Assembly (NCBI GenBank): GCA_016719565.1
Contig: JADJYU010000003.1
Span: 186,001 to 250,000, forward strand
Direction of reading: 5' to 3'
DNA from: Ignavibacteria bacterium
GTDB taxonomy: Bacteria; Bacteroidota; Ignavibacteria; Tepidaquicellales; Tepidaquicellaceae
Length of the DNA stretch: 64,000 nt
Made by a program: the position numbers and the translations under genes. This document shows positions 35,239 to 43,402 of the stretch, in pieces. Under the pieces are notes generated by a model. The model did not search any database and had not been told where the DNA came from. It was given only the letters and a program-made list of their open reading frames with translations. Numbering within the stretch: position 1 is the first letter of the stretch; each line of letters begins with the position of its first letter.

Positions 35239-35871
35239 TTAATTTCTGGATAATTTTTCGCCTCTGCAGATCCAGACCTTTACTCCTATCGCTCCGTAAA
35301 TAGTATGTGAAGTTACTGACGCATAATCTATATCTGCTCTTATTGTCTGTAATGGAATTCTTCCCTCTTTGTACTGCTCGGTTCTTGCAATCTCAGCTCC
35401 GCCTAATCTTCCCGCACACATAATTTTTATTCCCTCTGCACCCATTCTCATTGTATTCGTAATCGCGGACTTCATCGCTCTTCTGAATGAAACTCTGTTT
35501 GCAAGCTGACCTGCAATGTTTTCAGCAACAAGCACTGCATTAAGTTCAGGTTTCTTTATTTCAGCAACATTGATCTTAACTTCCTTGCCTGTGATCTTTT
35601 TGATCTCACTTTCCAGCTGTGATATTTCTTTTCCGCTCTTTCCGATCACAAATCCGGGACGGGAAGTATGAATGGTCAGAGTTATTTTCTTTAAAGTTCT
35701 CTCAATAGAAATATTCGCAATTCCCGCTTTTTCAAGTCTTTTTTTAATGTAAGACCTTATTACAGCATCTTCCATTAGTTTCTTTGAAAAACTTTTGTCA
35801 TCATACCAGTTTGAATCCCATGTATTAATGACGCCTAATCTGAATCCTATAGGGTGTGTCTTTTGTCCCAA
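35239..35871 (-). CDS. rpsC: Ribosomal protein S3
   Basis: mRNA-entry-channel protein with KH domain. The 210 residues include MGQKTHPIGFRLGVI, the KH motif (GFVIGKSGKEISQLE) and the C-terminal GGAEIARTEQYKEGRIPLQTIRADIDY block. It is conserved in order rplV-rpsC-rplP. Confidence 0.98.
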   Translation of the reverse strand: MGQKTHPIGFRLGVINTWDSNWYDDKSFSKKLMEDAVIRSYIKKRLEKAGIANISIERTLKKITLTIHTSRPGFVIGKSGKEISQLESEIKKITGKEVKINVAEIKKPELNAVLVAENIAGQLANRVSFRRAMKSAITNTMRMGAEGIKIMCAGRLGGAEIARTEQYKEGRIPLQTIRADIDYASVTSHTIYGAIGVKVWICRGEKLSRN

Positions 35872-35909
35872 AAATGCTCCTTAAATAATCTGTTTGATTA
35901 TTTGATTGA

Positions 35910-36266
35910 TTAATTTAAATTTTCTTCTACTTGCTCTACAACTACTGTAAGGTGAGCCGATCTTTTCTGAATTCTGAATGCCCGTCCCTGTGGAGCGGGT
36001 AAAATTCTTTTCATCGAAGGACCTTCATTTACATACGCTTCCTTTATAACTACATCAGCCTGACTCAGTCTTCCGGAATCAAGTTTGTTAACAAGATTAC
36101 TGTATGCTGATCTGACAGTCATTTCTACTACTTTAGCTGAATTCTTATTTGTGAACATAAGTATATTCACAGCTTCATCCACTCTTTTATTTCTTATAAG
36201 GTCCACTACCAGTCTCATTTTTCTTGGTGAAGTGCCTATATATCTTTTTAATGCTCTGGCTTCCAT
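35910..36266 (-). CDS. rplV: Ribosomal protein L22
   Basis: Exit-tunnel protein. I chose ATG 36266 (MEARALKRY), giving 118 residues. It is preceded by AGGAGGAAGATAAA, a strong RBS inside the end of rpsS, and lies one base past the rpsS stop. A longer frame from 36341 has no such support. The TSPRKMRLVVDLIRNKRVDEA and RILPAPQGRAFRIQKRSAHLTVVV segments are conserved. Confidence 0.96.
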   Translation of the reverse strand: MEARALKRYIGTSPRKMRLVVDLIRNKRVDEAVNILMFTNKNSAKVVEMTVRSAYSNLVNKLDSGRLSQADVVIKEAYVNEGPSMKRILPAPQGRAFRIQKRSAHLTVVVEQVEENLN

Positions 36267-36267
36267 T

Positions 36268-36555
36268 TTATCTTCCTCCTGCCTTTTCTTCTTTTCTTTG
36301 ACCTGAATGAGCTCTGAATGTCCTGGTGTGTGAGAACTCACCTAGCTTATGGCCTACCATATTTTCAGATACATATACAGGAATGAATTTATTTCCGTTG
36401 TGAACAGCAAATGTATGTCCTACAAAATCAGGCGTGATCGTACAGGCTCTTGACCATGTTTTAATTACCTTCTTTTGGTTCTGGGAATTAAGCTTTTCGA
36501 CTTTTCCCAGTAATTTGAAATCCAGATTCGGACCTTTTTTCAGCGATCTTGACAT
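36268..36555 (-). CDS. rpsS: Ribosomal protein S19
   Basis: Small-subunit head protein near the A site. The 95 residues show MSRSLKKGPNLDFKLLGKV, KTWSRACTITPDFVGHTFAVHNGNKFIPVYV and GHKLGEFSHTRTFRAH. Its 3' end encodes the RBS of rplV. Confidence 0.98.
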   Translation of the reverse strand: MSRSLKKGPNLDFKLLGKVEKLNSQNQKKVIKTWSRACTITPDFVGHTFAVHNGNKFIPVYVSENMVGHKLGEFSHTRTFRAHSGQRKEEKAGGR

Positions 36556-36575
36556 GAATTATTTCCTTTTCTTGA

Positions 36576-37379
36576 CTATAAACTTATTTGAAATGTTTTT
36601 CTTTTTCTGGTTTTATATCCTTTTGCAGGCAATCCCCACGGACTTACCGGGTGACCTCCGCCTGATGTCTTTCCTTCACCGCCGCCCATCGGGTGATCAA
36701 CGGGATTCATCGCTACTCCTCTTACATGCGGTCTTCTGCCCAGCCATCTTGATCTTCCTGCTTTTCCTAAACTTATGTTTTCATGATCGGTGTTACTTAC
36801 AACTCCTAATGTGGCTTTACACTCATTATTTATCATTCTTACTTCGCCTGAAGGAAGCTTTACCTGTGAATATTTGTCATCCTTTGCTACAATCTGAGCC
36901 GAAGTACCTGCGCTTCTTGCGATCTGAGCGCCTTTACCGGGCTTCATTTCTATATTATGAATGAATGTTCCGACCGGAATTGAATTTAATGATAGAGTAT
37001 TTCCTGATTTTAATTCGGCGTCATTTGAGTTTTCAATTTTCTCTCCGACTTTTAAACCGTCCGGAGCAATAATATAACTTTTGACTCCCTTCTCATCTTT
37101 GATCAATGCAATTCTTGCAGTTCTGTTAGGATCATATTCAATTGCCAGAACTTCATACTCACCCGTGACACTTCTTTTGAAATCGATAAGTCTGTATCTT
37201 CTTTTGTGACCGCCGCCTCTGAACCTTGAAGTGATCCTGCCATGATTGTTTCTTCCGCCGGATTTTTTCAAAGGCCTTAACAGCGATTTCTCCGGAGTTG
37301 ATTTTGTGATCTCATCAAACGAGGATATGCTGTAATATCTCGTAGCCGGTGTCATTGGTTTTAATTTTCTGAGTGCCAT
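36576..37379 (-). CDS. rplB: Ribosomal protein L2
   Basis: Large-subunit protein essential for peptidyl-transferase assembly. The 267 residues are slightly short of the usual 273-278. The hallmark C-terminal HPMGGGEGKTSGGGHPVSPWG (with the catalytic-centre His) and the internal PGKGAQIARSAGTSAQIVAKD are present. It is the first ribosomal gene in the cluster: rplW, rplD, rplC and rpsJ, normally upstream, are absent. A non-ribosomal operon on the same strand ends 369 bases before it. Confidence 0.98.
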   Translation of the reverse strand: MALRKLKPMTPATRYYSISSFDEITKSTPEKSLLRPLKKSGGRNNHGRITSRFRGGGHKRRYRLIDFKRSVTGEYEVLAIEYDPNRTARIALIKDEKGVKSYIIAPDGLKVGEKIENSNDAELKSGNTLSLNSIPVGTFIHNIEMKPGKGAQIARSAGTSAQIVAKDDKYSQVKLPSGEVRMINNECKATLGVVSNTDHENISLGKAGRSRWLGRRPHVRGVAMNPVDHPMGGGEGKTSGGGHPVSPWGLPAKGYKTRKRKTFQISL

Positions 37380-37748
37380 CTGTTTTCTATAAACTGGTTT
37401 CTATAAAATATATTCTGAATTTCAAGACAAAATTCAATAATGTTCCATTTTTGGGAAAACTTCAAATTACTGAAAATGGTTAGGAAAGTCAATACAGGAA
37501 ATCGAGGACATGCTCACTTTTCCGGAATATTAATTGTGAGAGGATATCTTTAATTATAAACTTTACAATAGAATTTAATAATTTAAATGTATAAAGAGTA
37601 GTTCAATCTCTGTCTGCGGTCAATGCTGCATTCATTTCCGGCTTAAAATAAAATACTTAGTGTGGTTTAGGATTTTTAACGGACTATAATTATTACTGAA
37701 GTTTACTTTTTTAATTTATTTTTAAATTAAATAAAATCTCATATTAAT
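37380..37748. other. Intergenic region upstream of rplB; no genes seen
   Basis: A 369-base AT-rich stretch in the place where rplW, rplD, rplC and rpsJ would be expected. I see no remnant of those genes, no clear hairpin terminator for the upstream YigZ gene, and no confident promoter, although a promoter for the ribosomal operon must be here if the junction is real. Confidence 0.5.
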
Positions 37749-38354
37749 TTATAATTTTAAAATAGTGATTTTCCCGTTTGTCAGATCTGACATTTTTAAA
37801 ATTAATTTTTCATATTGGGATTCTCTTATCTCCAGTATCAGCGAACACCGGTCACCGGACTCATTACTTAAAATATTTATTTTTTCTTTCTCTATCAGTT
37901 TCATTATAAGATTAATGTATGAATAATCAAATTCAGCTTTTATAGAATGCATAATAAATTTTTTTATTATATCTGCATTATCAAGACATGCTTCTCCTGC
38001 TGCGAAAAACGCTCTTCTCAATCCGCCGACACCAAGCTTTATTCCTCCGAAATATCTTGCTGTGATCAGCAGTACATCCGTAAGATCATTTTTATCTATC
38101 ACTTCCAGCAATGGTTTTCCGGCGCTTCCCGATGGTTCGCCGTCATCAGAATATCTGAATTCATCCAAATGCATTCCGGCTCTGTATGCATATGGAAAAT
38201 GAGATGCATCATAATATTTCTTTTTAAATTCATTGATAAGTTTAGCTGTGTCAGCGCTTTTACTGACTGGGTATGCATTTGAAATGAATTTAGATTTCAT
38301 GATCTTAATTTCAGCTGCATTGTGTGATGAAATTGTGTAATAGAAATCTTTCAA
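37749..38354 (-). CDS. YigZ/IMPACT-family protein
   Basis: A 201-residue cytosolic protein of the UPF0029/IMPACT family. The conserved signature is present around residues 30-110: KYYDASHFPYAYRAG, EFRYSDDGEPSGSAGKPLLEVI, and ARYFGGIKLGVGGLRRAFFAAG. The C-terminal domain of about 70 residues is ferredoxin-like. Eukaryotic IMPACT modulates Gcn2; bacterial function is uncertain, perhaps linked to translation. It is the last gene of the probable operon that includes pcm and cdaA. Confidence 0.9.
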   Translation of the reverse strand: MKDFYYTISSHNAAEIKIMKSKFISNAYPVSKSADTAKLINEFKKKYYDASHFPYAYRAGMHLDEFRYSDDGEPSGSAGKPLLEVIDKNDLTDVLLITARYFGGIKLGVGGLRRAFFAAGEACLDNADIIKKFIMHSIKAEFDYSYINLIMKLIEKEKINILSNESGDRCSLILEIRESQYEKLILKMSDLTNGKITILKL

Positions 38355-38427
38355 AAATAATTTTTATTTTTTAGGAATTTGTTTATTCTGAAAATATTGA
38401 TCTCAAAACAGGTTTTTCGATCCGTCT

Positions 38428-39092
38428 TTAGCAGCATATCAATTCCCATCCTTCTTTTCCGATGAGAGGAACAAATTTAAACTCCTTGACTGTTTTTGCT
38501 TTATAAACCGGCAGAGATGTTTTATTATCTATAGTTTTTTGATTACCATAAGCTCCTGAACGGATTCAGTTCCTACAGGTATCACCATTCTACCGCCGGC
38601 TTTCAGCTGACTTAACAGAATCTTCGGCAGTCCCGGACTTCCTGCTGTCACAATTATTTTATCAAATGGAGAGTATTCTTCCCAGCCGATCGTCCCGTCA
38701 TCATTTTTAAATTTTATTTTGTAACCCATTAAATAAAATTTCTTTTCAGCTTCGTCAGATAATTCTTTTATTCTTTCTATGGAATAAACTTCCGCTCCCA
38801 TTTCAGCAAGTACTGCAGTCTGATATCCTGACCCGGTGCCAATTTCAAGTATTCTTTCTCCGGGAGTTACAGCTAACTGCTCTGTCATGAATGCGACTGT
38901 GTAAGGCTGTGAGATCGTCTGGTTGGAATTTATCGGCAGGGCTATGTTATCATATGCATACTTTTTAAATTCTTCCTTTACAAAATTTTCTCTTTTTACA
39001 TTCAGAATTGCATCAAGCACATTCTGATCTTTAATACCAAGCTTCTTCAGAGTAATAACAAGTTCTTCACGACGTAATGTATAAAGATCCAA
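38428..39092 (-). pseudogene. pcm: Pcm, protein-L-isoaspartate O-methyltransferase, frameshifted near the C-terminus
   Basis: Repairs isoaspartyl residues in aged proteins using S-adenosylmethionine. The 187-residue open part has SQPYTVAFMTEQL (substrate loop), the SAM site EIGTGSGYQTAVLAEMG, and IIVTAGSPGLP. It stops at TAG 38529 inside an A-run (ATCAAAAAACTATAG). Adding one A gives continuation to TAA at 38428 with the family's C-terminal FVPLIGKEGWE, total about 221 residues, the usual length. The shift is a one-base loss in a homopolymer, so a sequencing error or a recent mutation is likely. The truncated product still contains the catalytic fold. Confidence 0.85.
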
Positions 39093-39109
39093 AATATTTC
39101 TAAATAATT

Positions 39110-39952
39110 TTATTCTTTTTTATCATCCGGATCCACTATCTCTTTTTCACCTTCTTCAAAAATATCTTTCACTTTTTCCGCAACAGATTCTTTTCCCATT
39201 GCCTTCACAAGTCTTTCAGTAAGCATTTTTTTATCTTCATAATATTCAAGCTTTCCGTCTTCAGCGACAGAAATTAATTTTCTTTCTTCGGAAATAATTA
39301 TCGCAACTGCGTCAGACACTTCAGTAATTCCTAAACCGGCTCTGTGTCTCGTGCCTAAATTTTTATTTTTAATTTTTTCATGTTCAGATAATGGCAGCAG
39401 ACATCTTGCAGCTTCAATCTTTCCGTTCTTTAAAATTATCGCGCCGTCATGCAGTGGAGATTTCGGAGTGAATATTGTTATGATTAATTCTTTTGTGATT
39501 TTAGACTGAACCAGCTCTCCTGACTCCATAACGCTTTTTAATCCCGAACTCCTTTCTATTACAATCAGCGCGCCCCAGCCTCTGCTTCTAAGTTCAAAAC
39601 TCGCTTCGGCAATTTCCGAAACATTATCATCGACATTTACTTTAGTAAATATATTTGCTACTCTCGTCTTTCCTATCAGCTGCAGCAGTCTTCTTATTTC
39701 CGGCTGGAATAAAACAATTAGCGCAATTATCCAGATATCAGTAATGCTTCCCAATAACCAGCCCATTGCCTGAATATTCAGAAGCTGTGCGATAAATGAA
39801 AATCCAAACACAAAAACAAGCGCAATGAAAATCTGAGACGCTATCGTTCCCTTCATCACAGTGTAAAGCTTGTAGAATACATAAGTGACAAGAATTATGT
39901 CAAATATATCTATAAGCTTTACCGTCAAAAATCCGATCTTGAATAATTCCAT
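39110..39952 (-). CDS. cdaA: CdaA, diadenylate cyclase
   Basis: Membrane enzyme making cyclic di-AMP from two ATP. The N-terminal third has three hydrophobic segments. The DisA_N (DAC) domain follows with the catalytic DGAIILKNG and RHRAGLG motifs (about residues 167-208). The C-terminus has a charged helix. 280 residues is normal for CdaA. It is in a minus-strand run with pcm and a methyltransferase (4-base gap). The YbbR-domain protein that accompanies CdaA in Firmicutes is elsewhere in this window (1760-2536). Confidence 0.93.
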   Translation of the reverse strand: MELFKIGFLTVKLIDIFDIILVTYVFYKLYTVMKGTIASQIFIALVFVFGFSFIAQLLNIQAMGWLLGSITDIWIIALIVLFQPEIRRLLQLIGKTRVANIFTKVNVDDNVSEIAEASFELRSRGWGALIVIERSSGLKSVMESGELVQSKITKELIITIFTPKSPLHDGAIILKNGKIEAARCLLPLSEHEKIKNKNLGTRHRAGLGITEVSDAVAIIISEERKLISVAEDGKLEYYEDKKMLTERLVKAMGKESVAEKVKDIFEEGEKEIVDPDDKKE

Positions 39953-39956
39953 TTAG

Positions 39957-40631
39957 TTAATTATAAACAATAAATGATTTTGTAAAAAGGAAATACTTTT
40001 CACTGTATATCTTCGCGCCTTTAAAATAATTCTTTAACTCTTTTTTTTTTAAAAGTCTGACAGACGAAGCAAGTTCATCCGCTTTCCGGAAATCAGTTTC
40101 TCTGTTATACCAGCCGAGATCTTTCTTCATGATCATATCAACTTTTTTCTTATGCGGTAAAAACTGAAAAAAAGGGAACATAAAATGCGGTTCAAACGGG
40201 AAATAATAATTCGGTGTCTGAATGAAATAATGTTTGCCGATCCTGACAATTTCTTCAGCAAGTTTTTTCTGATCATCAGCGTTGCTGATGTGCTCTATCA
40301 AACTGTTTGAATGAACAACATCAAATTCTTTATCGCCAAAGTCAGAAAGATCTCTTACATCTCTTTCCAGGTAATCCATATTACTGTATTTACTTACATC
40401 CTGAAATTCCGTGTTGACAAGCAATATTCTTAGATCATTTAAATTTACCAGATTAAGATTTCTCCAGAAGTATTCACTTCCCCCAAGATCCAGTATCCGC
40501 AATGGCTTAGGTATATCCAGAATAAATTTTAAGAATAATTCTTTTCTTTTGTTTCTAAGCTTATAGGAAATTGAATTAACATTATTCTGATCTGCATTCT
40601 TTAAAAAAAAATCATTTATCAGTCCGCTCAT
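39957..40631 (-). CDS. Class I SAM-dependent methyltransferase
   Basis: A 224-residue methyltransferase-fold protein. Motif I is RILDLGGSEYFWRN. An acidic residue follows strand 2. The DVVHSNSLIEHI segment (motif IV region) resembles Methyltransf_11 family members. The aromatic stretch NYYFPFEPHFMFPFFQFLPHKKK is typical of envelope- or glycan-associated methyltransferases. The substrate is unknown. It is sandwiched between a Wzi-like outer-membrane protein gene and cdaA with 4-10 base gaps. Confidence 0.75.
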   Translation of the reverse strand: MSGLINDFFLKNADQNNVNSISYKLRNKRKELFLKFILDIPKPLRILDLGGSEYFWRNLNLVNLNDLRILLVNTEFQDVSKYSNMDYLERDVRDLSDFGDKEFDVVHSNSLIEHISNADDQKKLAEEIVRIGKHYFIQTPNYYFPFEPHFMFPFFQFLPHKKKVDMIMKKDLGWYNRETDFRKADELASSVRLLKKKELKNYFKGAKIYSEKYFLFTKSFIVYN

Positions 40632-40640
40632 ATTATCAGA

Positions 40641-42329
40641 TTAAAAACTCATTTTCATATTGGCAAAAAAATAAAAGTCTGATCCGGTAACATTATTCTC
40701 AACATCTGTTACCGTTTCACTTTCCAATTTACATTCCAGCGCAAACTGATTTACAGGCTCCCAGTAAATCTCAGCGCTAAGAATATTTCTGTTGCTTCTA
40801 TTACCGTGAAGGAAACCGTTTGATCTCAGATAAGCGTCTCCGAGTCCGAAATTTATATCACCGCCGTAATTTGCGATAAGATTTCCGGCGCTGTCGAGAA
40901 GTATCCCTTCTCCGGATCTCTGAAATCTGTACTTAAAATTAAAACCGAGCCTGTTTGAAAATCTGTACTTAAGCTGCGCTGCGATCTCATCTGAATTCGG
41001 CGGAAGTGAATGACCGAGCGGTACTCCTTTATTTGTATAAGTGCTTTTATTCGAACGGTGTGAATAAACGAAAGGATCCAGATGTGTGTATTCAAAAATC
41101 AGATCAGCATTTAAAGGTGTAGTCCAGTATGCTCCAAACTGCCATGCGTATTTATTTTCATTAAGCGAATCATTTTTTCCGAGCGTACCGAATGTAAGAT
41201 CATCAATAAGCAGTGATGACTGAAATGAAATATTCTTCAACGGGTTCACTTCAATCTCAATACCCAGTAATGAATTATTTTTTGTCGTCTGCTCATCCCC
41301 CGTGCCAAGATCCGCTGAAGTCAGGAAACTTACAGGATTAAGATATGTGAAACTAAATGGCTGCTGACTTATAATTACTGATTCCCGTAGTCCGAGTTTA
41401 AACGCATCTGAAAAATTTATATTAAGAGAATGAGTCGCAACATTTTTTGACGAGAGCGGGTCACCCGATACCTTCGGGTAGATCTCCGCTGAATCTCCCT
41501 GAATACTTCCGTATGTGAATGAATAACTTAACGCTTTATAATTTATTTCTATTTTTCCGAAGTCAAAAGGATATGAATTTTCCGAAAGAAATAACTTGTC
41601 AATATAGCCATAACCTGAGATAAATTTAGATCTTCCGAACATCAGAGACATCCACTCTGATCCCGTCTGATATCTCAGATAACCTTCGAATGAATTAAAA
41701 TTTTTCATATCTTTTGAGAAAGAATAATTTCCTTTCAGATCATTATCAGTCTTCGATGCAAAAGCTATATCAGCGCTGTCACCATATAAAATGGCTCCCC
41801 TGTTCAGATTAAGCGAGTAAGCAACAGTATTAAATAATGTACCGCGCAGATCCAGTCCGAACCGGCCGAGTGTAATTGAATTCTTTCCGGGCGAGTCTCC
41901 CGACGAACCTCTTTGTGAGAATGCCAGATTAAAGTTTGAAAAAAAAGTATTTCCCGAATCCGAATAGAAGTACAGATATTTTTCTTTCCTGTCATTAAAG
42001 ATATTTTCAAAACCGTTTTTTTTAAGCAAACTGTTTTGCGATCTCACGCTTCCGTACATATCATATTCAAATTCAACAGACAGATCACTAAGGATTTTTT
42101 TGTCAGTACTGTTAAGAAGATTTTCTTTATTCTTAATATTAAGCAGATAGGAAGATATTTTTTTTCTCGAAAGCGGAGCGGCAGATGAATTATACTCCGG
42201 AATAACAAGAATAAGCTGCATTCGCTTTAAAAAATCATAAACAGGATTCGATACGTTTACAAGCTCCGTCTGCGAATAGGAATTACTGCAGATCAGGATA
42301 AGTAAGAAAGTAAATAATAATTTTTTCAA
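40641..42329 (-). CDS. Wzi-like capsule assembly/outer-membrane beta-barrel protein
   Basis: A 562-residue exported protein with signal peptide (MKKLLFTFLLILICSNSYS). An N-terminal region follows with NPVYDFLKRMQL, similar to Wzi-type capsule-assembly proteins. The barrel includes the GRSKFISGYGYIDKLFLSE segment and repeated amphipathic strands. It ends in an aromatic residue (FFANMKMSF). Wzi anchors capsule on the outer membrane in E. coli; homologues in Bacteroidota are often of unproven function. It is the first gene of the minus-strand run that continues into cdaA and pcm. Confidence 0.7.
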   Translation of the reverse strand: MKKLLFTFLLILICSNSYSQTELVNVSNPVYDFLKRMQLILVIPEYNSSAAPLSRKKISSYLLNIKNKENLLNSTDKKILSDLSVEFEYDMYGSVRSQNSLLKKNGFENIFNDRKEKYLYFYSDSGNTFFSNFNLAFSQRGSSGDSPGKNSITLGRFGLDLRGTLFNTVAYSLNLNRGAILYGDSADIAFASKTDNDLKGNYSFSKDMKNFNSFEGYLRYQTGSEWMSLMFGRSKFISGYGYIDKLFLSENSYPFDFGKIEINYKALSYSFTYGSIQGDSAEIYPKVSGDPLSSKNVATHSLNINFSDAFKLGLRESVIISQQPFSFTYLNPVSFLTSADLGTGDEQTTKNNSLLGIEIEVNPLKNISFQSSLLIDDLTFGTLGKNDSLNENKYAWQFGAYWTTPLNADLIFEYTHLDPFVYSHRSNKSTYTNKGVPLGHSLPPNSDEIAAQLKYRFSNRLGFNFKYRFQRSGEGILLDSAGNLIANYGGDINFGLGDAYLRSNGFLHGNRSNRNILSAEIYWEPVNQFALECKLESETVTDVENNVTGSDFYFFANMKMSF

Positions 42330-42610
42330 ACAGATGATTAATATATTTTTAAATTAATTAAATTAATTAAGTATTTAAATATAGATTGAACTTAGAAATT
42401 GATTATGGTGAAAATTAATTACTGAGAGTAGCGAATTGTAATTCATTTCGCCGGTAAATTAATTAGCATCTGAGTTAATGCAGTTAGTTTATATATTCGA
42501 TTATTTCCACAGCATTGATACTAAATCCATTCCTGTCTAAAAGACTCAATATCTTTATTTAATATCATAACTCAATTGAGTATATTTATCACATTATTTA
42601 TATAAATAGT
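42330..42610. other. Divergent intergenic region between the Wzi-like gene and scpA
   Basis: 281 bases, AT-rich, between genes reading in opposite directions, so it must hold promoters for both. No palindrome or recognisable operator was seen; an AATTAATTAAATTAATTAA stretch near 42350 is simple sequence. Confidence 0.4.
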
Positions 42611-43402
42611 ATGGGCGATTCAAATATTTCTGCCGGTCAGAAATTAGAAAATTTTCATGAATACAGAACTAAACTCAGTCAGTTCGAAGGACCGCTCGAT
42701 ATCCTTCTTCACTTTGTAAAAGTTGATGATCTTGATATATACAATATTCCGATCTCGAAAATAACAAAAGATTTTCTTGAATACATAAATATCATGAAAG
42801 ATCTTGACATCGAGCTTGCAGGCGAATTTCTCGTTATGGCTTCGGAGCTGATGAAAATTAAAGCGCGGATGCTCATACCTCAGATCGATGAAGAAGGAAA
42901 TGTCGTCGAAGAAGATCCGAGACTTACTCTTGTCAGAAAACTTATAGAGTATAAAAGATTTAAGGATGTTTCTGAAATGGTATCAGAGCTTGAAGATGAT
43001 CAGAAGAAAAAAAGTTTTCGCAGAAATTTTGATAATGACTTTAGAGAGTATGACAGCTCTCTCGAGATTGATAAAAGTCTGAAAAATGTAACTATCTTCA
43101 ATCTCATTAAAGCTTATAAAAGAGTCATAAGCAATGTCAGAAGAGAAATTGTTCATCCGATCGAACTGCTTGATATAAACCCTGAAAACCAGAAAGAATT
43201 TCTTATGAATGCTCTTGCTGTAAAAAGCGAGATCGAATTTGATGAATTGATCATTAATGTTAATGTGAAGCTTCAGATAATATGTCTTTTTCTCGCGATA
43301 CTTCAACTGTCACTGGACGGTGAAATTAAGATACGGATAATTGATAATGATCCTTCGAGGTTTACGGTATGCAAAAGAACATATACGGATATTATTCAAT
43401 GA
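42611..43402 (+). CDS. scpA: ScpA, segregation and condensation protein A (kleisin)
   Basis: Kleisin subunit that bridges SMC heads in the chromosome-condensing SMC-ScpAB complex. The 263 residues show the N-terminal helix FEGPLDILLHFVKVDDLDIYNIPISKITKDFLEYI (SMC-neck binding) and a C-terminal winged-helix region (FLAILQLSLDGEIKI). The stop overlaps the scpB start (ATGA), so the two are coupled. Confidence 0.96.
   Translation: MGDSNISAGQKLENFHEYRTKLSQFEGPLDILLHFVKVDDLDIYNIPISKITKDFLEYINIMKDLDIELAGEFLVMASELMKIKARMLIPQIDEEGNVVEEDPRLTLVRKLIEYKRFKDVSEMVSELEDDQKKKSFRRNFDNDFREYDSSLEIDKSLKNVTIFNLIKAYKRVISNVRREIVHPIELLDINPENQKEFLMNALAVKSEIEFDELIINVNVKLQIICLFLAILQLSLDGEIKIRIIDNDPSRFTVCKRTYTDIIQ

Noticed and set aside
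35910..36341. Longer rplV start at 36341
   Set aside because: It would overlap rpsS by 70 bases with a non-homologous N-terminus; ATG 36266 has a strong AGGAGG and fits family length.
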